Positions 11,254-22,001 of a stretch of 64,000 bases of DNA are shown here, piece after piece (within the stretch, counting starts at the first letter, position 1; every line of letters begins with the position of its first letter). The translations under genes and the position numbers were made by a program. The stretch comes from Microbotryum silenes-acaulis (lineage: Eukaryota > Basidiomycota > Microbotryomycetes > Microbotryales > Microbotryaceae), in assembly GCA_003665825.1 (NCBI GenBank), contig QPFY01000003.1:62001-126000 (forward strand), read 5' to 3'. The notes under the pieces are model-generated. The model did not search any database, had not been told where the DNA came from, and saw nothing but the letters and a program-made list of their open reading frames with translations.

Positions 11254-11635
11254 GATGTAAGGAGCCCAGATTACTCAGCGGTAGGCGTAAGTAAAGGCGG
11301 GTTCCTCGGTAGTTCTCTCGAAGTGCTTGACGAATGGACAGTCCCAAAACCAGTCGATTGTCAAGTGTGTCAAGAGTGAGGGTCCCGTAAAGGATGAGAA
11401 AAGAGGAAAAGAGAGAAGAGAGCTATGGATCACTATTTAAGGAATCTGGCGTTGTGAAAGGGAGCTAACTAGACAATGTGGTTCTTTGTGGTGAACTAGG
11501 AAAATAGGGAAGGATGACAAAGGGATGCACAATGGTTGTCAGTCAGAGGCAGGGAAATGAAAGGGAGGTCAGGCAAGTCGGTCCGTCGGTCCGAGGTTTG
11601 AGCTTGGACCTACTGATTGGCTGCCGAGCCTTACA
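11254..11635 (-). repeat. Right terminal inverted repeat (382 bp)
   Basis: Inverted copy of 1,662-2,043, ending CCTTACA at 11,635, immediately followed by AATCC. The TIR is open in the BNR_4 reading frame, so an apparent ORF starting at 11,514 fuses TIR sequence to the BNR_4 C-terminal part; this is accidental. Confidence 0.95.
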
Positions 11636-11640
11636 AATCC
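11636..11640. other. Target-site duplication, right copy (AATCC)
   Basis: Matches 1,657-1,661 in orientation and sequence; together they mark the insertion site within the Ile codon of the BNR_4 motif GSIHLSFD. Confidence 0.9.
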
Positions 11641-13257
11641 ACTTGTCTTTCGATGCCCACGACACCCCGCTGCACTATCGCCACTCGCTAGTTGATCTGA
11701 CGACTGATGCAGCGAACTCTCACTGGCGAACTGAATCCTTTTCGAAAGTACTCGACTGCTTACCCGGCTTAGAGCATCTTTCCAAAGCCGAATATTTCAA
11801 GGCAAGTCTCAGCCGGGTTCCCGCACTTGCGCTGTACCAGATTTTTACCGTGATCTATGTGCTTCCACAGGTATTGACGTATCCTCGCTTTCTTTCAGTG
11901 AGGGAGCCACCTGGTGCGCTTGTATTCGAGTACCGCATCGGCATTTCTGGTCAGCGCCGGCTAGCGAGTCAACTTCGCGACTATGGCTCTGACTCATGTG
12001 CACCATTGCTCGATTTTGCAGGGCTCGGCAGTGATTTATTGTGCGTGTATTCGGGGAATGTCGATGACGAAGGCTCATGGCGGCATCGAGGGGTGTATCT
12101 GCAAGGCGTGCAAAATAATACGTGCGTCTCAACAACTTATGAGACACTTTTTTGCTCCCCTGCACGGCAAGCTGACGCGTGACTCTCAATTGGGAAGGTA
12201 CATCAACGGGGTTGATGCGGACGCCAACGGGGCTTTGCATGTTTCTTGGACCTACCGATACTACGTTCCTGTCACTCTCGAGCAGTCTCGTCAGCAAGCG
12301 GGACCTAACGGGCCAGAAAACGTGAGTCAAGCCTCGAACGCGGTCGGGAGGCCCCTAGCATGCTATCGGCTTGCTTCACCCATTCTGAATACGCATCAAA
12401 ATCTGTCGGTAGAACCACGATTTGTGCTACGCATACTCTCCCCCGGAAGAGGACGGAACCGGCCCTGGGTTGCGGTGGTATGCTTCGGACGGTCACCCAA
12501 TCGGAATCTCCAGCTCGAGTCCGATCTTGCCATCGACCGAGGGAATTCTGGCGTTCGATATACCAAAGTACTCGGGTGATTCCCATTCAAATGTTCGGGA
12601 AGAACGCCTCAATATTTTGCTTATCCTACGCTTTCGTTGTTTCGTTGCTGCTTGATAGGCATTCTCAATCAGGAAGCCCAGTGCGTTACACCACGAGGCG
12701 GCTTTCATGCTCTTAATCGCGAGCTTGTCCGAGGGCTCGAAACCTGGTGCATATCCTTACCTCCCGGTTCGCCCATAAAGATTATTTGCGTTCCGCTGAC
12801 ACCCTATCGGATCCTGTTCAGGTTCGTCTACTCGCTCATTGACGGTGAATGGACAAAAGAGCCTTTACCGATTCTGCCACCGTCGCCGACGTCCGCTCGT
12901 GGGAAGATCCTAGTCTCCAGAAAGAGCGAACGCCTTCTGGCTCTGCTCCCGCTTGCCCAAGATCTACTCATCCTGACCAAAACTGTTCACCGAGGTTGAG
13001 AAAAGTCCCTCGTTATTCCCGATGCTGGGGGTGAGAAAGGAATGGAGGTACTCTACGATGTGAGTATCATAGGGTGACTCGCTCGTGCGTGTTTACAGGT
13101 GCTATTCTAACGATCACCCTTGGCCTCCTATTCCATTCAGCGCAATCGCCTCGCTGCCGATGACGGCGTGCTTTCTCTCTTTTTAGGAATATACGATCAA
13201 GAGAGTGGCCAAGCAACCATCAAGGTTGTTGATCTTGAACTAGACTGTGACTACTGA

Positions 13258-14038
13258 ACTCAATGTGGTCTGTAATCTTTGAAAGTTGAGCTCAGGTCCC
13301 ACGGAGGCATTTGGAGATATCCCTTTTGCAATCAGAGGCACCCCTTGCCACTCCAGAGGCCAGGACTCTGACTGGCACAAGCGAGCTTTACCATGACTTC
13401 GACATCTGAAAGCGGTTTGATTCGAGCGTTCGGTCTGCTGTCCCAAAGCCCACACATGTATCTGCGAAGCCAGCTCAGTCCGCGGCGCCGAGTCGCCGCC
13501 GCTGGCGGTGACCGGCCGCTCTCGCCCCTACATACAGATGCATTCGTGTGCATGCTTGTGCACATCAGTGGATAGTCACGCCAAGTCGTTTATGTCCCAT
13601 TCAATCGTCTCTGCCCCCCACTGCACACCTATACACCCTCGTGCACTCTCGGATCGAATTGGCCTCTGCGATCTGCTTCGTTACGAGACCCCATTCCGTC
13701 GCCCACCGTCGAGCCGACGTGGAGAAGCAGCAGGATGACTCGGAGGGCCCCAATTCACGGGGAGTGATTAGCGGGACAGTAAGAATAGTCAGCGTCAGAG
13801 TGAGAATACCCAGGAACGTGCGGGTCCCCCAAGGCCCGGTTCCGAAGGGCACACATGGGCATTACCAGCTGCGAGTTATAAGGTTCGGCAGCCAGCCAGC
13901 GGGGGTTCGTTGAAGTTTGGCTCTTTACACAAGTGTTCGGCGCGATGGAGTGGGTCACGTGAGCAGAGCTACCGTACAATTACACTCGCGAGGAACTACA
14001 CTCAGGTGGAAGCTTTCCAAAAAAAGCTCTCCTTTGCT
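13258..14038. other. Convergent spacer, no gene seen
   Basis: Lies between the 3' ends of the BNR_4 gene and the LRA3-type gene. Reading frames here are short and overlapping, with no recognisable motifs. Confidence 0.5.
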
Positions 14039-16307
14039 TCAAGGACCGTTGACTCCGTTGGCTCCGTTGGCTCCGTTCATCTTCGTAGTTGCAAGTTGAC
14101 GGTCTCTTGCATGCTTCTCATCGTACGTCATACTCAATCCACTGTCGGGATTAGGAGCCAAGAAGGCGGAGGCGGTGACCAATCGCGCGGCCGGGTTCAG
14201 CTCGAGACCGAAACCGGGCAAATCATCAGAAATGTCAATCGAACCACCGTGAGGGACCGGCTCGCTGAGGAAGAGGTTGCCAAAGACGGGGGCGATTGAC
14301 TTTCCGTCGGCCAAGTTTGCGATGTCTGTGACCATTACCGTGGATTGCTTGGTATGCCTCGGGTCTGCTCAAGTGCGAAGAGCAGCGAAAAGCAGACATA
14401 ACTCACATTCGCAAAATGGCGAATGAGGCTGTGACATGATAAAGTGGTACGAGTACGGTCCAGATCCGTGGGGCACTACTGGGATGTCATAAGCCGCCGC
14501 ATGCGCTGAGATTTTCAGGACTGCGACGGAAAGCTCATGTGTGAGTAGAGGGATCTTAGTGTTGTTGTAGGAGCGTCTCTAGTTACGTGGCGTCGATGGA
14601 TGACCTAATGTGAGATAGTGGATCGCTGAAGGTAAATCGACTGTAACAGAGCGAATGGGCGAGATGTGATATCGAGTGCGTGGTGATGTATTTCAACTAA
14701 CCTAATGTGAGATAGTGGATCGCTAAAGGTCAATCGACTGTAACAGAGCGAATGGGCGAGATGTAATATCGAGTGCGTGGTGGAGAAGAGAGAAAAACAG
14801 CTAGGCCAAAAGACGCAATCTCATGTAAACAACCAGCCGCTTCTGCCGCCTCTACCGGACCCCGCACAACACCCGCGCGCCCCGCGCCACTGCTAAGACC
14901 ATAAGTCCCTCTGGACCGCCGACCCCACTAATTTCCCACAACACTTAGGCGAGGGTTCAGAGAAAGGGGATCAACTCACGCTCGGTGAGGCCTCCCATCC
15001 ACATCACATCCGGTTGAAGCATGTCCACCGCTCGACCTTCGATGAGTTGGCGAAAACTGCGTGTCAGAGTTCACTCGTCGTCAGTGCTGTTGAGACGAAG
15101 CAAGCTTCTCAATTGAAACTGAAAAGCTCACCCGTATCGCGAGTATTCGTGCTCGCCAGTGGTCCATTTCACCTGAGGCAACCTCTGCTTCAATAGCTTG
15201 TGCCCGTCAAATTCATCTGGGTGCAGGACCTGCAATAGGGCATCACGGTAGCAGATCAGCGTCTGAGGTTCCACGGCTTTGGACGGCAGACAGTCTCGAG
15301 CCTCACCTCTTCCCACCATGTGATGTCAATGCCCTCGTCGATAGCGCCCTGAGCGAGTTGGATCGCATAGTGCACGTTCAAACTCATCCAACAATCGACC
15401 ATGAGTAGAAATCCGTCCCCCAGAGCTTTTCGGTGCGCTTTCAAAAAGTCGAGGTTGCGTCGCAGCGAGTCGAAGCCATCGTTCGGAGAGTAAGGAAGGG
15501 CGACCTTGGATCCCCAGAAGCCGAGTTCCCTCGCATAGGTGGGCTCGGGCCCTGTAAGATAGAAGGGGATCTTGGCGTCTTTGGCTCGGCCCCCAATGAT
15601 TTTCTGCCGCAGCAAGCAAGAAAACAAGCAGATTCAGAATTTTTGTAGCAAAGGTAGCGGCCACGAAGGTTCTGCAGTACTGAATGAGACTCACATAGAC
15701 GGGCTCGCCACGAATCTTGCCGAGCAAATCCCACACGGCCAAATCGACGACAGAGATGGCAGCAACCGGTAGACCCTTGCGGCCTTCGGAATGATAAAAA
15801 TTATACATACCTCCATTAAAAAAGGTTTGACGTAAAGAGAGAGTGGGAGCGTGTGCTCCAAGCCAGAATGAAAACGCCAGCCCACTCACCATAGAAGGTC
15901 GACGCCTTGAACATTTGATCCCAGATCCTGTTCGTGTCCCTAGGGTCACTACCAATAACGAAGCGACTGAGATACTGTTCGATGAGCCAGCACGCTGGAG
16001 GACCTCCGAAGCCGGTCGAGATACCTTGGGTTCCGTCGCTGGCGGTGATGATGCAGACGAGGGATCCCAACACACCGATGCCGAGTGAGGTGCGGTCCTC
16101 CCGGTACTGCTTGTAGCCAGACATGGGAGTCGAGATGCCGCATTTGGCGTTGGGTAGGGTCGCATGGGGTTTGCCTCCATTGAGAATCCAGTGTCCCTCT
16201 TTCTGGCGATGATAGTCACCACCGTCTGAGCCGTCGGCGGGTATGAACGTCTCAACCTTGACGATGGTCGGCCATTGCTTCCTTGTGGCGCCGGAGTTAG
16301 CTGGCAT
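14039..16307 (-). CDS. L-rhamnonate dehydratase (LRA3 type, enolase superfamily)
   Basis: Catalyses loss of water from L-rhamnonate to give 2-keto-3-deoxy-L-rhamnonate, the third step of the fungal oxidative rhamnose pathway; cytosolic in known cases. Start at 16,307 (MPANSGATRK). Exons were traced by clean splice joins: 15,890-16,307; about 15,698-15,783; then KIIGGRAKDAKIPFYLTGPE; VKWTTGEHEYSRYG; LIEGRAVDMLQPDVMW; LLKISAHAAAYDIPVVPHGS; and a last exon with PVFGNLFLSEPVPHGG and PGFGLELNP. MVDCWMSLN (first metal ligand region), the following EE pair and VPHGSG are the superfamily landmarks. The C-terminus carries an extra tail with NGANGANGVNG, encoded by small nucleotide repeats. One intron (14,521-14,979, 459 nt) is far longer than the others and holds a 97-bp tandem duplication. 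The adjacent LRA1-type gene supports the pathway. Confidence 0.92.
14604..14783. repeat. 97-bp tandem duplication inside an LRA3 intron
   Basis: CCTAATGTGAGATAGTGG begins at 14,604 and again at 14,701; the second copy runs to about 14,783 with only a few differences. It lies within the 459-nt intron 14,521-14,979 and explains part of that intron's length. Confidence 0.9.
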
Positions 16308-16931
16308 GCTGAAGATTGCTGGGCAGGTGAAAGTAGGTTCAGGTGGCTGATCGAAATATTGGTAAGACGGGAAAGAGATGCGGAGGATTCGGCAGGAAGT
16401 GGAACGATGACAAGCGGGCCCAGATACCGACACTTGCCCGGCAATGCAATCGCTGCGCGGCCGACGCACTGCCGACGCAGCTCGGACAAGCGCCGACCGG
16501 TCGGGCGGCCCGATCGCACTCGGCCCAAGGTCGGGCCATCTTTGAACCGTCGGCGCGAGTGGGAGACATGGGCTGCTTCTCGGAGTTCTGTCGGGTCTCG
16601 GACATCGCAGCTGCCGGCGCGAACGAGCCAGCTCTAGCTGGCGCAGTGTAGGACTGGTAGTAGGCTGCACTCAATAGGTAGGTCTTATCGTGAAATGTGC
16701 TACACCTACACACTCCACGAACACACTCCATGAAAAATGAGTCGAATTTTTAAGCCTCGTAATATCACTATTTTTAGGGCGTTCAATTTAGTATCGGCGG
16801 TGTACCGGTGGAAGGTCCATTGAGGATCGGTTTCCGGTCTCAAGCGGAAATCGAAACCTCGGTGAAATGGAAATATGCGCATCGACCAACTTGGCCCTGT
16901 TATCACGACAGAAAGGTGACGTGAAGTGCTC
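16308..16931. other. LRA3 upstream / LRA1 downstream region
   Basis: About 620 bp between two genes on the - strand. It should hold the LRA3 promoter. Open frames in the 16,340-16,670 part are accidental extensions of the LRA3 first exon; no ATG-led gene is convincing. Confidence 0.5.
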
Positions 16932-18237
16932 TCATTGCAGGTTCACAAAAGCCCCTCCGTCCACCAGAACATAGGCTCCCGTCACTGTTCGCAGTCGTGA
17001 AGCTAAAAGTCAGATGACACGTAACTTGGAGCGACCGTGGTCATTCTGCGGAGGCTCTGCCCGCAAGTTGAGACGCTTACCATATGCCGCCATCTCGCTC
17101 AACAGGAATACTGCCGGACCCGCCAGATCCTCGGGTCGTCCCAATCTACCCAGTGGAATACGCTTTTCCATGTATGCGCGTTTGACGGGGTCCGCCAGGT
17201 CTTCAGCATTGATGGGGGTCTCGATCGTGCCTGCATGATGAAGAGGAAAGAAAACGGCTTTCAATTCCGAGGCGAGCTTCACAAGCCAGCTTCACAAGCC
17301 AGCAGACCGAAATTTCGCAACGGTTACCTGGCAGTACAGAATTACCTGTGACACATTTCCTCTTTGAAGGCATCAGAGTCATCCTGTCACTTTTGTCCCC
17401 CTCACTGGTATGGGTAAGAAGCTCACATCGAATTTTGTAAGGCGCTAACGAGATCGCACAAGATTCCATCAACGATTTTACACCGGCTTTTGTCGGAGTG
17501 TAATGGCTGTTGAGAGGCCGGAGCACAACCAATCAGATCGTCATATGTATTCATATAGCGCTCACAAAACAAAGACCGTCTTGCTGAGCTTACGCTTGTT
17601 CACCGCCGCCGACGAGTGCAGAGATTGACGACACGGCTACGATGGATCCGCCTCGAGGTGTCTGCTCCTTCATCTGTCTCGCACAAGCCTGTGTGATCCA
17701 TCCTTCAGCTCAGTCAGTTAGTACTCGGGCCATAACAAAATCTGGCTCCCTCTTGCGGACCTGCACAAAGTAGAAGGCACCGTCGAGATTGATGGCCCGC
17801 GTGGAGCGCCACACGTCGCGGGGAATGTCCAAGAATGCGTAGAAGGGGCACACGCCGGCATTCGAGACACAGCAATCAATTCGACCGAAAGCAGTGACTG
17901 CCGCTTGAACTATCTGGTGAGCGAACAACAGCTCGCTCAGATCGTCAGCAAGGGCGCTCAAACCCTCCCTCAGCTTCGAGGCCCTCACCTCGTCAGCCGT
18001 GCACTCATCGCTGATGTCTCCAGCGACCTGCACAGCACCCGGCCCAATAAGGCCGACACCGCTTCTCTCCTTCTCAATATCAGCGATGACCTGTGCAGCG
18101 TCGAGAGTAGCTTGCGGCGTATTGAGATGGTGAACCACGACTTTGGCGCCTGCGCGGGCGCATCCAAGAGCAATTCCACGCCCAATACCTTGCGAAGCCC
18201 CGGTGATGCAAACGACTTTGTCTTGCAGAAGCAGCAT
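16932..18237 (-). CDS. L-rhamnose 1-dehydrogenase (SDR family, LRA1 type)
   Basis: Oxidises L-rhamnose to L-rhamnono-gamma-lactone with NAD(P)+, first step of the fungal non-phosphorylating pathway. Start at 18,237: MLLLQDKVVCITGASQGIG, with the cofactor motif TGASQGIG. Then VVVHHLNTPQ, the NAG motif in CCVSNAGVCPFY, SIVAVSSISALVGGGEQA (catalytic Ser region), HYTPTKAGVKSLMES (YxxxK), LPGTIETPIN and LGRPEDLAGPAVFL, ending GAYVLVDGGAFVNLQ with stop at 16,932-16,934. At least five exons; the first intron falls after ECTADE and others lie around 17,170-17,700. The rhamnose-specific call rests on close resemblance of the N-terminal part and on the LRA3 neighbour; a generic SDR is the fallback. It is transcribed away from the MFS transporter across a shared ~1.2-kb region. 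Confidence 0.88.
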
Positions 18238-18723
18238 GTATGAGACCTATAGGGATAGCCGTAGCTTTGACGAGCGAATGGGGTGCGATATCGACGGACG
18301 GCGGTGGCCACGTTTGGGTTGGATCCGGCACGACGTAACAACCGAGAGTTGGAGTTGCAGTGGTGCGCGTCAAAGAAGTACCGCTGCAACAGTGCGCACG
18401 CACCGCAAGTCATCAACCGGGCAAATTAAAATCATCCAGCAGGAACTTGAATGCTCCCCTGCAAGCAAGCGATAGGAGGAATTCGGTACAACTAGATGCC
18501 TGCCTATCAATGTGCTCATTAGCAAGATGATCCGCGTCTACTTTTCTGCAGGTCTCTCGGCGAGCGGAGCAAGTCCCCCGAAACGACGTTGCCCATCTTG
18601 CTCAGTGGGGGACGACCCGAGTGCTTAAAGGAATGACCTTGGCCTGGACATTATTAGTGTTAACATCGACAGAGGCCAGGCGTCTCCCGTGCAGTGAAAT
18701 ACAAGGAATGTCAGGAGAATATT
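18238..18723. other. Divergent upstream region, LRA1 side
   Basis: Part of the promoter region between the LRA1-type gene and the MFS transporter, not included in the outer inverted repeat. No open frame of note. Confidence 0.5.
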
Positions 18724-19259
18724 GAGGATTGCACTAGCCAGTACAAGCTGAGAGCGATAAGCGATTTTCAAGTGAAGGGGCCTCCGGGCCGGCGAAAATT
18801 TTGAATCGTGTCTACTACTAGTAGGTAAGTACCTGATGACATTAGGTCGGTGTCCCTTTTACAGATACCTGAATGTATACCTCACCTTGGGACGAACTCC
18901 TGAGCCCACAATTGACCAATGACTGGTCGTTTCATGGTCATTCGAGTTCGGAATCTCCGACGCATTGTTCCCTCGGCGAAGGTCGTTGATCGTGACTCCG
19001 CGATCTGAAGCGGCGCAATGATGTCGCCGCTGCCCTGACCACCGCAAGCTGACTGCATGCGCGCGGCGCATTGTCGTGCCGACTCGGATGCTTCCGAAGG
19101 CCCGCAGTTTCGCACTGGTGCAAAGTCTCGACAGACGCAGTTCTGGGAGTTTGTGAGAGTCTGAGGCGCTCGCACCTATTTCATACTAGGGGCGATCCAT
19201 CTTGTCAGGCATCGGATCCGGACCGGCATGCCCGCGGAGCCCCGCATGGTTTCAGGTCG
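18724..19259 (-). repeat. Right arm of outer inverted repeat
   Basis: Pairs with 1-444 (as 18,816-19,259, no mismatch seen by eye) and less perfectly with 817-~898 (as 18,805-~18,724). It ends at the left window edge equivalent, so the homology may extend further toward the transporter ATG at 19,428. It covers most of the transporter upstream region. Confidence 0.93.
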
Positions 19260-19427
19260 ACTGACTTACTACCCGAAGCCGGCAGCGACGATGCCAGTGC
19301 TGGATTCAAAGTACTAGTGTCCACTGGACTCCGGGGTCCCGACTCCCCATCTCTTCTTTCTTCTCTTCGTCGAGTCTTCCATCTCTCCCCCTCCTTCTTT
19401 CGACCTTGCGCACTCGCTGCCCACCCA

Positions 19428-22001
19428 ATGGACCGACCTCGATCAACGACCTCCATGAGTGATTCGAAAGAGGAGCGCGCCGAACATGTCGAGCACGTCG
19501 ATCACTACTCGGCCACGCGCAAGAGTGCGCTCGACTCGTTGACAATCCCCCAGGCATTCAAAGCCTACAAGGTGGCGGAGATGTATGCGACGATCGCAGC
19601 TTTTTCAGCAATGTGCGACGGTTATCAGGTCAGTTCCTGCTCGTAGTCTTCCCTCTTTGGTCTAGCAGCGTCGAGGGGGTCGACTCGGGCAGCCCATCAT
19701 CCATCCACCCGTGCGCGCTCCGAACCTTCATTTTCACTTTGCATCGACCACACGATCGTCGATTCCAGGTGAACCTGAATGGCAGCATTATTGCCAACAA
19801 GGGCTTCATCCGACAATTTGGGACGGTCTTCACCAAGAGCGCCACCACAGGCACCATCACGACTTCTTTGAACCCCAAGTATGTCAGCGTGTGGGGGGGC
19901 ATGCAGTCCGTTGGTCAGGTGATCGGTCAGTTCTTGCTCCGAAAGGGCGGCAGAGGGCGGCACGGGTGTCTGGGGTCGGATGACCGGTCGGAGCGACGGC
20001 AAACTCACTAGCGCTTGCCAAATATACTAGGTATGACCTCGTCGTCGTTCGCTTCCGATTATTTCGGTCGCAAGAATGCGCTCTACATCATCTGGGTCGT
20101 CATGTGCGCCAGCGTGATCGTCGAGTGCGTCGCGAAGAACTGGAGTCACTGGCTCGGCGCCAAAATTCTCGCGGGAGTTGGGTGAGTGACGAGCGACCGG
20201 CCACGGCCACATTTCGGATTCGACGAGCCCGATACGATCGGTCTATCGACGTGAACGTCTGCTGAACCATTGCTCGGATTTTTCTCGAGCTCGCTATTCG
20301 ACAGCGTTGGAGCGATGCAAGCAACACTGCCGCCCTACATCGCCGAGATCGCGCCGACGTAGCTCCGGGGAGCGCTGGTCAACGCCTACTCGTGAGTAGA
20401 GCTTTATGCGGTGCCGTCTTTTGCGCCGATCGCAATGGTTGAGTTGAGGGTGTCGCGTTGAGCTTTTATTTATTTCTTTGAAGCGCTTGGTTCGTCGTCG
20501 GACAAATCCTGGCCCCTACGATTCTACAGCAAGAGAACAAGCGCCACCCTCTCATCTTCCGGCCGGCCATCTATTCGCAGTGGGCGTTCCTCGGCGTGCT
20601 AATCGTGCTCTGGGCGATCATTCCCGAGTCGCCGTGGTGTCACGCGGGGAAAGGCAACGAGGAGCGTGGCAAGGCCACTCTTCGTCGACTCAACGGATCT
20701 GTACCTGGTTATGACGTCAATGCCGAGTGGGATATCATGAAGGCGACGATCGAGCACGAGCGCATCGCCGCGGAGAAACTCAAGACTGGCTCCTTTGTCA
20801 ACATCTTCTACGGCACGAACGGGTGGCGTACGCTCATCGCATGCTGGCCTAAGTGCTGCCAGCAACTTACTGGTGTGCTTTCCAATCCTTGTTCAACATT
20901 CTTCCTTCGCGGCGCCGTATGGATGCACCTGAACGACTCTGAGGAGTAGAGACGCGTATGCTGACCCCGTCTCCTCTGTGCACTCCTTTTTGATGTCTCG
21001 GTCTCGCGCCTCTCGCGTCGCGTCGCGTCACGCTCGTCGCCCTCAGCTCTCGCTTGTGAACTCGTACGCGATCTACTTCTTCCAGCTGGCCGGCAACAAG
21101 GACCCTTTCAGGGTGACCGTCATCCTCGCATGCACCCAAATCGCTTCCGTCATCTTGGTCTCGCTGTACACTGGTGCGTTTCCTACGCCCCACTGCAGAC
21201 CGACTCAACTGACCCCGGGCCCATTCCCCCAAACCTTCTTCTGTCTGGACGTGTGTGTTCTTAGACACAGGGCCGACGAACCGCCACCTGGGTCGGCTAC
21301 GCTATCACCTCGCTGTCGGTCTTGGCGATTGGCATCATCGGCACGCAAGCCTACACCTCTGCGCCGCTCGGTTCGCTGTTGGTGAGCTCTCGCGCATTGA
21401 GGCCGGTCGAGCGCCGTGTCCGTTCTGAGCGTGCCTTGGTACTGAGTACTGACATCGGCCTCCTTTCAACACTACTCCGCTCGATGATCTTCTTCGCATG
21501 CTCGGCGATCTTCTTCAACACGGCGTCCGGCGCTATCGGCTACGTGTACCTCGCCGAGATTCCGACGCAGCACTGGCGCGCCCGGACCGCCGGTTTCGGT
21601 GCCGCGGTCGGTGCCTGCTTCGGCGTGTGCTTCTCCTTCTCAGTGCCGATCATGCTTAAGGGGGCGCCAAAGTGGGGCGTCAAGACAGGATTTTTCTTTG
21701 GTATCACGGGCACGATCGCCACAATCATCGCCTACTCCATCTTGCCAGAATGCGCTCAGTAAGTTGCGGCTCACATCTCGACCGGGATCCGTCGGTGGTG
21801 CGCATCCACTGACGCCGGCGTCTCGAATTATTTTATCTTTCTTCTCGCAGACGCACGACCGCCGTAATCGACGAGATATTCGAGAAGAAGGTCGCTGCTC
21901 GAGACTTTGCCAAGTTCGACACGGACGTGCAGAAGGCATGGCGCTCGGACCAAGTCGCTGCCGCTCGAGGCGAGAAAACCGAACTCCGCCACGAGCAGTA
22001 A
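19428..22001 (+). pseudogene. MFS sugar transporter (SP family) with premature TAG
   Basis: A 12-helix sugar porter of the fungal maltose/hexose type, in the plasma membrane. In-frame ATGs lie at 19,428 and 19,455 (MSDSKEERAEHVEH). Landmarks: NLNGSIIANKGFIRQFG after the first intron, the loop motif SDYFGRKNALY, LPPYIAEIAPT, ESPWCHAGKGNEERGK (sugar-porter PESP region), FFNTASGAIGYVYLAEIPTQ and LPECAQ followed by AVIDEIFEKK; stop at 21,999-22,001. At 20,360-20,362 the codon between AEIAPT and LRGALVNAY is TAG where homologues have a coding residue; CAG to TAG would explain it. Everything downstream stays in frame and conserved, so the lesion is recent, read through, or a sequencing error. Beside the rhamnose genes it may be the rhamnose importer (inference). 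Confidence 0.85.

Larger units (their letters stand above)
1662..11635 (-). mobile_element. 9,974-bp TIR transposon inserted in the BNR_4 gene
   Basis: Seen: 382-bp terminal inverted repeats (1,662-2,043 and 11,254-11,635) with one mismatch found by eye, outer ends 5'-TGTAAGGCTCGG, and a 5-bp AATCC duplication on both sides. The host gene reads through in frame once the element and one AATCC are removed. Inside are two multi-exon genes on the - strand: a transposase-like gene (about 5,605-9,935 and upstream) and an unknown gene (2,892-5,096). TG..CA ends and a 5-bp duplication recall LTR integration, but the repeats are inverted, not direct, and I recognised no reverse transcriptase or integrase. 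Best reading: a DNA transposon with long TIRs whose superfamily I cannot fix. Near-identical TIRs suggest a recent arrival, although an in-frame stop in the transposase-like gene suggests this copy is not autonomous. Confidence 0.9.
1279..13257 (+). pseudogene. BNR_4-family propeller protein (putative rhamnosyl-uronate lyase/glycosidase), split by transposon
   Basis: Seen: three exons before the element (about 1,279-1,327; 1,414-1,551; 1,620-1,661) with clean splice joins (introns 1,328-1,413 and 1,552-1,619) giving GWQYAAFYLDNR and DGHNVISLGI. The frame resumes at 11,641 as HLSFDAHDTPLHYR, then LTYPRF, GALVFEYRIG, NGVDADANGALHVSWTYRY, NHDLCYAYS and RGGFHALNRE, stopping at 13,255-13,257. This is the BNR_4 (PF15892) order of motifs. 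One intron, 11,802-11,870, uses GC-AG ends. Known: BNR_4-like seven-bladed propellers include uronate lyases, and a Fusarium propeller enzyme (family PL42) releases rhamnose from rhamnosyl-glucuronate. Inferred: an extracellular enzyme supplying rhamnose to the neighbouring catabolic genes. The 9,974-bp insertion lies in exon 3, so a normal product cannot be made. No other lesion was seen. The true start is unresolved. Confidence 0.85.

Noticed and set aside
1662..11635. Interpretation as an ordinary LTR retrotransposon (TG..CA ends, 5-bp duplication)
   Set aside because: The repeats are inverted, not direct, and no reverse transcriptase, protease or integrase motifs were recognised inside.
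1662..11635. Two solo LTRs joined by an inversion
   Set aside because: An inversion between separate insertions would not leave the same AATCC in the same orientation on both outer flanks, nor keep the BNR_4 gene in frame across them.
11514..12182. Gene starting inside the right TIR at 11,514
   Set aside because: The first ~40 codons are TIR sequence; the remainder is the interrupted BNR_4 exon plus introns read through.
15816..16670. Extended 285-codon frame starting at 16,670 upstream of LRA3
   Set aside because: The extension is Arg/Pro/Ser-rich and unlike the family; MPANSGATRK at 16,307 fits homologue length.
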